Shown: positions 17,433 to 25,479, counted from the first letter of the stretch. The stretch is DNA of 56,327 nucleotides from Lachnospiraceae bacterium (GCA_022774705.1 JALFLM010000126.1:1-56327), one strand, 5' to 3'. Notes: generated from the letters alone by a model not told the origin. Translations and numbers: made by a program.

Positions 17433-18035
17433 ATGTGGTTTTATGAAAAAAGGCTGGAATATCCGGTTCATATTAAAAATCCCGATGCAAAACTGGCTCA
17501 GATAATCATATCTCAGCTGGGCGGTCCTGACGGGGAGCTGGGTGCTTCCATGCGTTACTTGAATCAGCGCTATTCCATGCCTGCCCCTCAGGTGGCAGGT
17601 CTGCTGACCGATATCGGTACGGAAGAACTGGCCCATATGGAAATCATATCGGCAATTCTGTATCAGCTGACGAAAGGTCTGACCATGGAAGAAATCAAAC
17701 AGTCCGGTTTTGATAAATATTTTGTGGATCATACCACTGGCGTCTGGCCCCAGTCTGCAGGCGGTGTACCGTTCTGTGCTTCCGAATTTCAGTGTACCGG
17801 AGATGCGGTTACCGATTTGTTTGAAAATATGGCCGCGGAACAGAAGGCCAGAACAACCTACGACAATATCCTGCGTCTGACGGACGATCCCGATGTCAGT
17901 GACTCGATCCGTTTCCTGCGCGCACGGGAAATCGTGCATTTCCAGCGGTTCGGGGAAGGACTGCGCATTGTGCAGGAAAAGCTGGATTCAGCCAATTACT
18001 ATGCATGCAATATTTCCTTTGACAAAAAAGCATAA
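17433..18035 (+). CDS. cotJC: Spore coat protein CotJC, manganese-catalase family (intact, element-borne)
   Basis: A 200-residue CotJC of the Mn-catalase family (PF05067). Metal-ligand patterns are GTEELAHMEII (Glu and His) near residue 63, MAAEQKARTTYDNIL with Glu, and RAREIVHFQRFGEGL with Glu and His. It is complete and provides the template showing that the split copy lacks nothing once joined. AAGGAGG precedes the ATG. The gene ends at a terminator (18069-18099). Catalase activity is plausible from the ligands but is not shown by sequence. Confidence 0.93.
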   Translation: MWFYEKRLEYPVHIKNPDAKLAQIIISQLGGPDGELGASMRYLNQRYSMPAPQVAGLLTDIGTEELAHMEIISAILYQLTKGLTMEEIKQSGFDKYFVDHTTGVWPQSAGGVPFCASEFQCTGDAVTDLFENMAAEQKARTTYDNILRLTDDPDVSDSIRFLRAREIVHFQRFGEGLRIVQEKLDSANYYACNISFDKKA

Positions 18036-18068
18036 CAGAACCTTGATTTGCAGAGCAGCCGGCGAGTT

Positions 18069-18099
18069 AAAAAAATGCGCATCCGAAGATGCGCATTTT
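18069..18099. terminator. Bidirectional terminator between cotJC2 and the FN3 gene
   Basis: AAAAAATGCGCATC-cgaa-GATGCGCATTTT forms a near-perfect short hairpin with A- and T-runs on either side. It serves both converging genes. Confidence 0.88.
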
Positions 18100-18146
18100 C
18101 TGTTAACTGTCTGCTGAATTTTGTTAATTTCGCCTGCGTATGCCGG

Positions 18147-19220
18147 TTAACGGGCGGTAACAGCAGCTGCCCCCGTTTTATCGTAATCACCCCATACATT
18201 GCCGGAATCGGTTTTTGTAAAAGCACGTACGGTAAAGGTATATTTTGTGTTGGGCTTCAGAGTGCCGACTTTGACCCAGCGGGTAGTGGATTTGTAATCA
18301 CCCTGTTTTACCCACTTATTACCGTTTTTCATATAAATGCGATAGCCGTCGGCACCTTTTACGCCTTTCCAGCTGACCCTGATGGAGGTACGGCCGGCTG
18401 TTTCTGCACTGACAGCCGGTGCGGCAGGTTTTGCCACTGAGGCGGGCTTTTCCGGTTTCGGCTCACTTAATGCAGTAACTGCGGAGGCACCGGTTTTATC
18501 ATAATCACCCCATATAGTGCCCGAAGCGGTCTTTGTATAAGCACGTACGGTAAAGGTATATTTCTGATTGAAATTCAGATTTCTGATATTAACCCAGCGA
18601 GTAGTGGATTTATAATCGCCCTGTTTTATCCATTTCGTGCCGTTTTTCACATAAATTCTGTAGCCATCGGCACCTTTTACGCCTTCCCAGCTGACTTTAA
18701 TGGCATTCCGGTCGATGGAACCGGCAGTGACAGATGGAGCGGCAGGCCTGACAATGGTATCCGGATCTTCCGGTTTTGTTTCCGGTTCGGTTCCGGGCTT
18801 TGATTCAGGCTTTGATTCAGGCTTTGATTCATCTGCTGCGGTAACAGCAGAGGCACCGGTTCTGTCGTAATTGCCCCATACAACACCGGAATCGGTTTTT
18901 GTACAGGCACGTACAGTGAATGTATATCTGGTATCAGGCTCCAGTCCCCATACCTTGACCCAGCGAGTGGTGGATTTATAATCACCCTGTTTTACCCATT
19001 TTGTGCCGTCTTTTACATAAATACGATAGCCGTCAGCATTTTTTACGCCTTTCCAGCTGACTTTGATAATGTTTGGACCGACAGATTCTGCACTGACAGC
19101 CGGCGCAGCAGGTCCGGCTGCTGCCGCCTGAACCGGTTTGCCTGTTCCTGCAGCAACCAGCAGAATCATCATGAGCAGACTGAGCAGTGTCAGTCCTTTT
19201 TTCCTGAAGTAACATGTCAT
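18147..19220 (-). CDS. Secreted protein with three fibronectin type III domains
   Basis: A 357-residue protein. A basic start and hydrophobic stretch form a signal peptide ending near PVQA. Three FN3 domains of about 85 residues follow, each with VSWKGVK-type, DGYRIYVK and YKSTTRWV segments. Domains 1 and 2 are joined by a Pro/Lys/Glu linker (ESKPESKPESKPGTEPETKP). ATG 19220 follows AAGGAGGG at eight bases and is preferred over GTG 19229. There is no anchor motif, so it is secreted or loosely attached. It lies inside the cotJC element on the opposite strand; a role on the spore surface is only a guess. Confidence 0.85.
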   Translation of the reverse strand: MTCYFRKKGLTLLSLLMMILLVAAGTGKPVQAAAAGPAAPAVSAESVGPNIIKVSWKGVKNADGYRIYVKDGTKWVKQGDYKSTTRWVKVWGLEPDTRYTFTVRACTKTDSGVVWGNYDRTGASAVTAADESKPESKPESKPGTEPETKPEDPDTIVRPAAPSVTAGSIDRNAIKVSWEGVKGADGYRIYVKNGTKWIKQGDYKSTTRWVNIRNLNFNQKYTFTVRAYTKTASGTIWGDYDKTGASAVTALSEPKPEKPASVAKPAAPAVSAETAGRTSIRVSWKGVKGADGYRIYMKNGNKWVKQGDYKSTTRWVKVGTLKPNTKYTFTVRAFTKTDSGNVWGDYDKTGAAAVTAR

Positions 19221-19546
19221 ATTCAACACCCTCCTTGCTATGAATTGTAATTAATTATCAGTGATGCACCGCACCCTGTTTTCTGTAGTTTACTATAATA
19301 CCGGCATGAGAATCAAGATTTCTTCTGTTAAATCTTTTTTCTTTCATGATACGATTGTATGACTCAATTTAGACGATATTTAAGAAAAAATAATGATTTT
19401 TAAGAATTTTATAACTGTTCGGAGCCAGGCAGATTTGCATAAAAAATGTGATGAATGCTTGCCGTGTACTTTTAAATCCGGGTTCCCTTTATGAGTTCTT
19501 CTCATAAATTAATAAGAAGTTTCTTTGGCAGAGGGAGAATGTGGGT
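19221..19546. other. Divergent intergenic region with hairpin before the recombinase gene
   Basis: This AT-rich region between the FN3 and recombinase genes contains a dispersed repeat (19407-19456) and a perfect 8-bp inverted repeat, TTTATGAG-ttctt-CTCATAAA (19488-19508). CATAAATT (19503-19510), inside the right arm, matches the sigma-E -10 at seven of eight positions, but no fitting -35 is present. Confidence 0.5.
19407..19456 (+). repeat. Dispersed intergenic repeat, copy 1
   Basis: The sequence TTTATAACTGTTCGGAGCCAG continues into CAGATTTG and GTGTGAT-like blocks. It resembles 35146-35190 throughout, and its first 20 bases resemble 43433-43453 reversed. Confidence 0.55.
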
Positions 19547-20890
19547 TTGAAAAACTGTTCAGAAAAAGTAAAAGCGGCTGCCTATTGCAGGGTTTCAACC
19601 GACAGGGATGAACAGGCCGGTTCTCTGGCAAGTCAGCGTCTTTATTTTGAAGAGTATATAAAATGCCATGAAGAACTGGAGTTTTCCGGTGTGTATTACG
19701 ATGAAGGAATCAGCGGTACACAGACGCAGAAACGTCAGGGTTTTATCCGGATGATTGAAGATGCGCTGAATCATCGGATCGATCTGATCCTGACCAAAGA
19801 AGTGAGCCGTTTTGCCCGGAATACGGTGGATACGCTGTCGTACACGCGCAGACTGAAAGAAGCAGGCATCGGGGTGATCTTTATCATTGACAATATCGAT
19901 ACGAGACAGCCTGATGGAGAACTGCGGCTCACCATCATGGCAAGCCTTGCTCAGGAAGAGAGCAGAAAGACCTCGGAACGCGTGAAATGGGGGCAGAAAC
20001 GCCGGATGGAACGGGGCGTCGTTTTCGGGCGTGACCTGCTGGGCTATACGGTAAAGAAGGGAAAACTGGAGATTAATGAGGCGGAGGTTCCCGTAGTTCG
20101 TGCGATTTTCCGTAAATATACCGAGGAGGGGAAAGGAACTCATATCATTGCCCGGGAGCTGCTGGCAGAAGGCATGCGTCCCCGGGAGGCCGCTGTCTGG
20201 AATCCTGCTGTGATTCTGCGGATTCTGCGCAACGAGAAATATGTGGGGGATCTGTGTCAGAAAAAGACGGTTACTCCTGACTATCTGACACATCGGAAAA
20301 AATATAATCACGGAGAGGAAGAGATGATCTGTATTGCAGATCATCATGAACCGATTATTGATCGTAATCTGTGGAACCGTACGCAGAAGGAACTGCAGAA
20401 ACGGTCCCGTTCCGCAGCAAAGGGAGAACGGTACAGCAGCCGCTACTGGTGCAGCGGGAAACTGTACTGCGGGATCTGCGGGAATCGTTTTGTCAGCCGG
20501 ACAAAAATCTGTAAAAACGGAGCACGGTATCATGCCTGGCGGTGCACTGCCGCAGCCGGCGGCAGAACATCAAAACAGGGTGAAGCCGGAACGCGGATTA
20601 CATGCGGAAACAGATCGGTTAACGAACAGTCTCTGCTGACCTGTATGGAGTACTGCCTTACACATATGAAACAGCAGATTGCAGGCGTCGGGGACCCTCA
20701 GCAGCTGTACAGAACATTGCTGGAGTATATGATTATCTATCCGGATCGTTCAGTTGAGATTTATCTGAAAGGTCTTCCTTTCGGATTCCGGCTGTGGATC
20801 ACCACCTCCGGGAAAATGGAGTATTATCAGACCGGCATCATTTCCATGGAATTGACAGATCCGCAGTTCCATGGAAGTGACCTGTCCTGA
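19547..20890 (+). CDS. Large serine recombinase (SpoIVCA-like) of the cotJC element
   Basis: About 447 residues. The N-terminal resolvase catalytic domain has YCRVSTDRDEQ (nucleophilic Ser), DEGISGT and VSRFARNTVD with catalytic Args. A recombinase domain (PF07508) around 155-260 contains RILRNEKYVGD. A zinc-ribbon domain follows (CSGKLYCGICGNRF, later RC and TCGN). It is shorter than phage integrases of the class and close to SpoIVCA of skin (about 500). The start is uncertain: GTG 19541 is only three bases from AGGGAG, while TTG 19547 is nine bases away and was chosen. It should act on attL and attR, which flank it. Confidence 0.9.
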   Translation: MKNCSEKVKAAAYCRVSTDRDEQAGSLASQRLYFEEYIKCHEELEFSGVYYDEGISGTQTQKRQGFIRMIEDALNHRIDLILTKEVSRFARNTVDTLSYTRRLKEAGIGVIFIIDNIDTRQPDGELRLTIMASLAQEESRKTSERVKWGQKRRMERGVVFGRDLLGYTVKKGKLEINEAEVPVVRAIFRKYTEEGKGTHIIARELLAEGMRPREAAVWNPAVILRILRNEKYVGDLCQKKTVTPDYLTHRKKYNHGEEEMICIADHHEPIIDRNLWNRTQKELQKRSRSAAKGERYSSRYWCSGKLYCGICGNRFVSRTKICKNGARYHAWRCTAAAGGRTSKQGEAGTRITCGNRSVNEQSLLTCMEYCLTHMKQQIAGVGDPQQLYRTLLEYMIIYPDRSVEIYLKGLPFGFRLWITTSGKMEYYQTGIISMELTDPQFHGSDLS

Positions 20891-20894
20891 TAAT

Positions 20895-20945
20895 CTGATA
20901 AAGGGGCAGTTTCGCTGCCGATACAGGTACTGAGGAACTGGCGCA
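20895..20945. other. attR: right recombination junction of the cotJC element
   Basis: Element sequence ending TTCGCTGCCGATACAGGT meets cotJC sequence ACTGAGGAACTGGCGCATC. The GGT core is at 20926-20928. Confidence 0.85.
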
Positions 20946-21348
20946 TCTGGAAATCATCAGCGCCATCGTCCACCAGCTGACCAGAAACCTGAGTATGGAA
21001 GAAATCCAGGCTTCTGGTTTTGATAAATATTTTGTAGATCATACGGTAGGGCTGTGGCCCCAGTCTGCAGGCGGTATTCCCTTCAATGCCTGTGAATTCC
21101 AGTCAAAGGGAGATCCCATCACCGATCTGGTGGAGGATATGGCAGCAGAACAGAAGGCAAGAACCACCTATGACAATATTCTGCGTCTGGCAAAGGATCC
21201 GGATATCTGTGATCCCATCCGTTTCCTGAGAGCCAGGGAAGTGGTGCATTTCCAGCGGTTCGGGGAAGGCCTCCGCATGGTGCAGGAACAGCTGGATTCC
21301 CGGAATTTCTATGCATGCAACCCTGCGTTTGATAAGAACTGCAGGTAA
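20929..21348 (+). CDS. cotJC: cotJC 3' part: CotJC residues 63-201, without own start
   Basis: This open frame has no start signal and encodes the missing 139 CotJC residues, from TEELAHLEIISAIVHQL to the stop, including all metal-ligand motifs (TEELAH, MAAEQKARTTYDNIL, RAREVVHFQRF). It is in the phase required to continue the 5' part at 16495-16680 after deletion of 16681-20928. The sequence shows no frameshift or stop, which argues for selection on the joined gene. An ATG at 20995 could be mistaken for a start. Confidence 0.9.
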   Translation, partial: TEELAHLEIISAIVHQLTRNLSMEEIQASGFDKYFVDHTVGLWPQSAGGIPFNACEFQSKGDPITDLVEDMAAEQKARTTYDNILRLAKDPDICDPIRFLRAREVVHFQRFGEGLRMVQEQLDSRNFYACNPAFDKNCR

Positions 21349-21441
21349 TCTTGATCAGGTAATTGTGATATAGAGTATTGCCGCTTTCCGGTGTTTTCAG
21401 GATTCCGGGAGCTTGAAACACGGGAAAATCAGTTTGTACCA

Positions 21442-21470
21442 TGGAAAAATCAGTAGGACTATGCTATAAT
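21442..21470 (+). promoter_or_regulatory. Sigma-A promoter of the GlsB-like gene
   Basis: TGGAAA (21442-21447), a 17-base spacer and a perfect TATAAT (21465-21470) with TGC before it (extended -10). Confidence 0.7.
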
Positions 21471-21501
21471 GCTACCGTATTACGAAAGAAAGGGGATCAA
21501 T

Positions 21502-21738
21502 ATGATCGATACAATTATAAGTTTACTGATCGGAGCTCTGGCGGGCTGGATCGCAGGTAATATTATGAACAGCGAGGGCGGTTTCTTCCGCAATATGGTG
21601 CTTGGTGTAGTCGGAGGTGTGGTCGGCGGTTTCATATTCCGCTTTTTCGGGTTCTATGCCCACGGGATGATTGCCAATGTCATTGTATCTGTGATCGGAG
21701 CATGTTTCTGCATCTGGTTCGGCAGAAAGTTTCTGTAA
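21502..21738 (+). CDS. GlsB/YeaQ/YmgE family stress-associated membrane protein
   Basis: A 78-residue glycine-rich membrane protein of the transglycosylase-associated family (PF04226). The pattern GALAGWIAGNIM, LGVVGGVVGGFIFRFFG and a final SVIGACFCIWFGRKF gives three short helices. Members are linked to general stress; the mechanism is unknown. ATG 21502 has AAAGGGG upstream, so the frame open to 21469 is not used. It is a single-gene unit between a strong promoter and two hairpins. Confidence 0.85.
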   Translation: MIDTIISLLIGALAGWIAGNIMNSEGGFFRNMVLGVVGGVVGGFIFRFFGFYAHGMIANVIVSVIGACFCIWFGRKFL

Positions 21739-21746
21739 TAATACTG

Positions 21747-21779
21747 TCAGAGCCGGTGTGCGGTGTTTCCGGGCCGGCT
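21747..21779 (+). terminator. GC-rich hairpin after the GlsB-like gene
   Basis: CAGAGCCGG pairs with CCGGCTCTG around a 15-base loop. There is no T-run, so termination is uncertain. Confidence 0.4.
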
Positions 21780-21809
21780 CTGAACAGATATCTTCTTAAA
21801 GTTTCCGGC

Positions 21810-21839
21810 AGACGGTTTCAGAAATGAAACCGTCTTTTT
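21810..21839 (+). terminator. Terminator overlapping the acyltransferase 3' end
   Basis: AGACGGTTTCA-gaaa-TGAAACCGTCT followed by TTTT. The hairpin includes the last codons of the converging acyltransferase gene. Confidence 0.8.
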
Positions 21840-23680
21840 GTTTCTCTGCCGATTTTTTTCGGGCTGAGGCAGATTCCGGCAATCAGAATAACCAGTGTAA
21901 TAACCAGAGTCAGTATTCCGGGCAGGGGATGGGTGATAAGGCCTGTCAGCCAGAGCGGCAGAGTGATCAGGGCGATTACTGCATACAGAATCTGAAACAT
22001 GAAATATCCCAGCCGGTTCATGGGATCATAAAGTATGAGAAACAGATTGGCGCAGCATGCGGTGAGCAGCAGGGCCGGAAAGCCGTAATTCAGCGACTGA
22101 CCTCCGTACCCCAGTATGATATCGGTTATGATGCACAGAAGCTCCAGCGCCAGAGTATGACTGAGGATCCGTGCTGCCGGATTGATATTGAACCGGATGA
22201 AAAAGCGCAGAGACAGCCAACTGTAAAGGATTCCGCCGTCCACCAGTACAGACCAGCCCATTCCGTTGTAGTGGGTGAAATTGTACCATGTGAGTCCTGC
22301 GCCTGTCAGAAAAGTGAGTATCATATACCAGCGGATCAGCAGGCGGAACAATCCTGACGAGTCGGGAATCCGGGGATATGGGGTTTCCGTCGGCGGTTCA
22401 TGAATGCCGTTTCCTTCGGTGGTCAGTTCTACGCCATCCTGCTTCAGATGGTTCCAGAATGCATCCTCCAGATGGCTGTTTTTCCATACGGTACTGATGG
22501 TGAAAATGATTTCATCACGGAAGGAAACTGCCACGCATTTTACCGGCTGGGATTGAGAGGCCCCCATGATAAAGTGGAAATTCCGTACATAAGGCTCATA
22601 TTCCGGTTTCATCCGGATGATTCCCAGATTGGACAGGGTGGTGGTAAAGCTTTCTGAGGACCGGCTGTACAGAAAACGGACACCAAGGGATTTCACGGGC
22701 AGAGGTACCAGTCGGATAAACAGGTTTTTTTCGTTGGATACATTGTAGGAAATCTGCTGCTCCAGCCAGCCGGGCTCGGCCTGTCTTTTAAAATCATCTG
22801 TCAGCAGCCGGAGAACTTCTTCAAAAGTCAGATCCCGGTTTTCTTCAAAATGCACCTGGGCCAGCGCAATGCTGAAAAAATTCATGGTGGTTTCCGAGGG
22901 GAAAAACTGACGCAGATTCACCGGAATATTCAGACAGACAGTTTCCGCTTTTTCTTCCCGGGACAGGTATTCTCTGTATATGGTGTAAACAAGAACAGCA
23001 GCCAGATACCGGGTAATACTGACCTGATACCGGGAAGCGGCGGCTTTTACAGAGGCAATCTTCAGATGCCCGTGGATCACGGAGCTTTTGGGATAATCCA
23101 GTCCGGGCTGCCGGATCTGGTAAGCTTTGCTTTTTTTATAGCCCTTCACTTTCTGTTTGCGGTAATATTTCAGATAGCTGTCCTCGCATACATTGGAAAT
23201 GTTTTCCAGTGGAAAGTCAGGTGATGGATTCCTTTTGCCAAAGTCTTCAGGGTGAGCCAGTCTGAGATACCGGGCAATCAGTTCTTTCATAAACTGGATG
23301 GCACCGAATCCATCGGTTAGTGCATGAAAAATTTCAAGATAGATTTTATTCCGGTAGTAGCCGGTGCGAAAAGGGTAGGAGTGATTTTCATACCGCCTGA
23401 TAAACCGGCAGGGATAAAACTGTTCCTCCTCGACACATGGATTTCGTTTGTTGGATTCCATATAATACCAGAAAATACCGGTGCGCAGCTGAACCTGGAA
23501 AACCTCAAAATGAGGAAGTACCTGTCTGAGGGCTTCTTCCAGAAGCGCAGGCTGTACTTCCTCATATAGAACTGCTCCGATGCGGAATACACCGCTGAAC
23601 TGCAGATTATTGATAACCGGAAAGATATTGGCTGTGTTGTCCAGACGGTGCCATTTTAATTCATCAGAATGCTTTTGCAT
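21818..23680 (-). CDS. Acyltransferase/condensation-like protein with C-terminal membrane domain
   Basis: A 620-residue protein. Residues 1-430 resemble CoA-dependent acyltransferases (alcohol acetyltransferase/condensation fold), with the active-site motif HALTDGFG (HxxxDG) near 119. Residues 435-620 hold about six hydrophobic helices, and the total architecture resembles proteins annotated DUF6320. It follows the PduL gene by 23 bases on the same strand, so it may use an acyl-CoA linked to PduL. Substrate unknown; lipid or alcohol acylation at the membrane is the simplest guess. GGAGGG precedes the ATG. Confidence 0.78.
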   Translation of the reverse strand: MQKHSDELKWHRLDNTANIFPVINNLQFSGVFRIGAVLYEEVQPALLEEALRQVLPHFEVFQVQLRTGIFWYYMESNKRNPCVEEEQFYPCRFIRRYENHSYPFRTGYYRNKIYLEIFHALTDGFGAIQFMKELIARYLRLAHPEDFGKRNPSPDFPLENISNVCEDSYLKYYRKQKVKGYKKSKAYQIRQPGLDYPKSSVIHGHLKIASVKAAASRYQVSITRYLAAVLVYTIYREYLSREEKAETVCLNIPVNLRQFFPSETTMNFFSIALAQVHFEENRDLTFEEVLRLLTDDFKRQAEPGWLEQQISYNVSNEKNLFIRLVPLPVKSLGVRFLYSRSSESFTTTLSNLGIIRMKPEYEPYVRNFHFIMGASQSQPVKCVAVSFRDEIIFTISTVWKNSHLEDAFWNHLKQDGVELTTEGNGIHEPPTETPYPRIPDSSGLFRLLIRWYMILTFLTGAGLTWYNFTHYNGMGWSVLVDGGILYSWLSLRFFIRFNINPAARILSHTLALELLCIITDIILGYGGQSLNYGFPALLLTACCANLFLILYDPMNRLGYFMFQILYAVIALITLPLWLTGLITHPLPGILTLVITLVILIAGICLSPKKIGRETKRRFHF

Positions 23681-23703
23681 GGAGTCCCTCCGTAATCAGG
23701 CTG

Positions 23704-24345
23704 TTAACGGTAGATGCCGCTTTCCAGCTCATCCATCCACATGAGCAGATCGTAGCTCTTGTCGTCGAACAGCTTAACGATGATGCCGTAGGGATTGGAA
23801 TCACCGGAAAAGGCATTGGCTTCGTCTGTATCCACATGCATGGCCAGTCGGAAATTTTTATGCACGCGGACCACCACGTCTGCAAAAATCATGGCGCGCT
23901 CGTAGCTTTTGGTGATAACGCAGACCTGATCGTTGTCGGCCACATTCATGTGAATGGCCTGTTCCGGTGTCATGTGGATATGGCGTTTGGCTACAATGAC
24001 GCCTCCGGGGATTTCCAGAGAACCCCGGTCGCTGATGAGTGTACAGCCGGGAGTCAGTGCGGTATCACCGGACTGGCGGATGATACCGGGAATACCCAGC
24101 TTGCGGGAATCGGTGAGAGAGATTTCCACCTGGGTTTCTTTTCGGAAAGGCCCCAGGATGCTGACGTTTTCGAATTCTCCCCGGGGGCCTTTTACAGTCA
24201 GGCGCTGTTCGGAGAGATACTGCCCCGGCTGGCTCAGCTCTTTTTTTACGGTCAGCTGCGCACCGGGACCGAATAATTGTTCAAAATCAGCCTGACTGAT
24301 ATGGATGTGACGGGCAGAAGTTTCAATGGGGATCTTGTATAACAT
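23704..24345 (-). CDS. pduL: Phosphate propanoyltransferase (PduL family)
   Basis: A 213-residue PduL-type phosphotransacylase that interconverts short acyl-CoA and acyl-phosphate. Two beta-barrel halves each carry a zinc-binding histidine motif, SARHIHIS near residue 10 and AKRHIHMTPEQA near 120. There is no microcompartment signal peptide beyond the normal start and no shell genes nearby, so it likely acts in the cytoplasm, making acetyl- or propanoyl-phosphate for ATP synthesis. AAAGGA precedes the ATG. Confidence 0.9.
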   Translation of the reverse strand: MLYKIPIETSARHIHISQADFEQLFGPGAQLTVKKELSQPGQYLSEQRLTVKGPRGEFENVSILGPFRKETQVEISLTDSRKLGIPGIIRQSGDTALTPGCTLISDRGSLEIPGGVIVAKRHIHMTPEQAIHMNVADNDQVCVITKSYERAMIFADVVVRVHKNFRLAMHVDTDEANAFSGDSNPYGIIVKLFDDKSYDLLMWMDELESGIYR

Positions 24346-24608
24346 GACAGAAAATCCTTTCTATAACAGCATAAACTTGTCTGAAAAAAGGTTATCAGAA
24401 ATTACAAATAAAATCAAGCATTTTTGCAATATGTAATGAATTATCATCACAATAAGAAAAAAATATCAAATAAAATAATCTGGTTGAATCGTCAGACAAT
24501 TTATGGTATTCTTATCTAAATGGCTTATAATCTTCTGATAAATCCGGTTTTAGCAGTTCCGGGGAGAAGGGATGGGAAGCTGTTGGATTGAAACGGAGGT
24601 TGCCGGAG

Positions 24609-25448
24609 ATGGTTTCTGAGATGGAGAGTTTAAATAAAAAACTGGAGAGCATTCTGCAGAAAGGAGACTGCTGTGTGGCTTTTTCCGCCGGTGTGGACAG
24701 TACGCTGGTGCTGAAGCTGGTCTGCGGGCTGGCCGGGAAACTGGGGAGAAAGGTATACGCGGTTACTTTTCATACCATGCTTCATCCGAGGGCTGATATG
24801 GAGCTTGCCATGCATCTTGCCGGAGAGTATGGTGCAGAGGCAGCGGTTCTTGAGGTGGATGAATATGAGATCAGTGAAATTCTTGATAATCCGCCGGACC
24901 GCTGTTTTTACTGCAAGGATTATCTGTTCCGTACACTCACGGATTTTGCCCGGGAGAAGGGGTGCGCCAGTGTTCTGGACGGAACGAATGCAGATGATAG
25001 AAAAGTATTCCGGCCCGGACTTCTGGCTTTGCAGAAGAACGGGGTTATCAGTCCGCTGGCTGAGTGCGGGATTACCAAGGATCAGGTTCGCAGGATGGCA
25101 GCTTTCCTGAATCTGGAGACGGCATCAAAACCTTCTTCCCCCTGTCTGGCGACCCGGCTTCCTTATGGAGACCGGCTGGACAGGAATCTGCTGCAGCAAA
25201 TCGAGGCGGGAGAGGATTATCTGAAATCACTGGGATTTCGTACTTCGAGGCTGAGAGTGCATGGGACAGTTGTGAGAATTGAACTGGAACCTGAGGATTT
25301 CAGCCTTATGCTTTCGTGCAGAGAAGAGCTGGTCCGCCGCCTGAAGGAGCTGGGTTTCTGCTATATCACACTGGATCTGCAGGGGCTCCGTTCCGGAAGT
25401 ATGGATGAAGTGCTGCCGGAGGAAGTTAAAGCATCATTGACATTGTAA
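24609..25448 (+). CDS. larE: LarE-like ATP-dependent sulfur transferase
   Basis: A 279-residue PP-loop protein. The ATP pyrophosphatase loop is AFSAGVDSTLV near residue 27. NPPDRCFYCK and LDGTNADD are LarE signatures, and SSPCLATRLPYGD carries a cysteine placed like the sacrificial cysteine of LarE. LarE supplies sulfur to the nickel-pincer cofactor of lactate racemase LarA. No larA, larB or larC lies in the window, although a lactate-oxidation operon is 11 kb away. ATG 24609 follows GGAGG at nine bases. It heads an apparent operon with the TrpB-like and TrpA-like genes, so its acceptor may differ. Confidence 0.85.
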   Translation: MVSEMESLNKKLESILQKGDCCVAFSAGVDSTLVLKLVCGLAGKLGRKVYAVTFHTMLHPRADMELAMHLAGEYGAEAAVLEVDEYEISEILDNPPDRCFYCKDYLFRTLTDFAREKGCASVLDGTNADDRKVFRPGLLALQKNGVISPLAECGITKDQVRRMAAFLNLETASKPSSPCLATRLPYGDRLDRNLLQQIEAGEDYLKSLGFRTSRLRVHGTVVRIELEPEDFSLMLSCREELVRRLKELGFCYITLDLQGLRSGSMDEVLPEEVKASLTL

Positions 25449-25479
25449 AAACAGGTAATGAATGGGAGATTGACACGAG

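Larger units (their letters stand above)
16681..20928. mobile_element. 4,248-bp skin-like intervening element in cotJC
   Basis: The element divides cotJC in phase between codons 62 and 63 and carries, in order, cotJA2-cotJB2-cotJC2, an inverted FN3 protein gene and a large serine recombinase whose stop lies 36 bases from the right end. Removing 16681-20928 joins CTGACCGATATCGGT to ACTGAGGAACTG and yields a 201-codon CotJC. Joining the element's own ends gives CCGATAC-AGGT-GTATCGG, a palindrome centred on the crossover, as in serine-recombinase attP sites. No phage genes and no recognisable directionality factor are present. Regulated excision during sporulation is inferred by analogy with the skin element of sigK. 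Confidence 0.88.

Noticed and set aside
16495-18035. Explaining the truncated cotJC as ordinary decay after tandem duplication of cotJABC
   Set aside because: The lost 3' part is not degraded but lies intact, in phase and at full length, 4.2 kb downstream behind a recombinase. Simple decay would not keep it open or create matching att cores.
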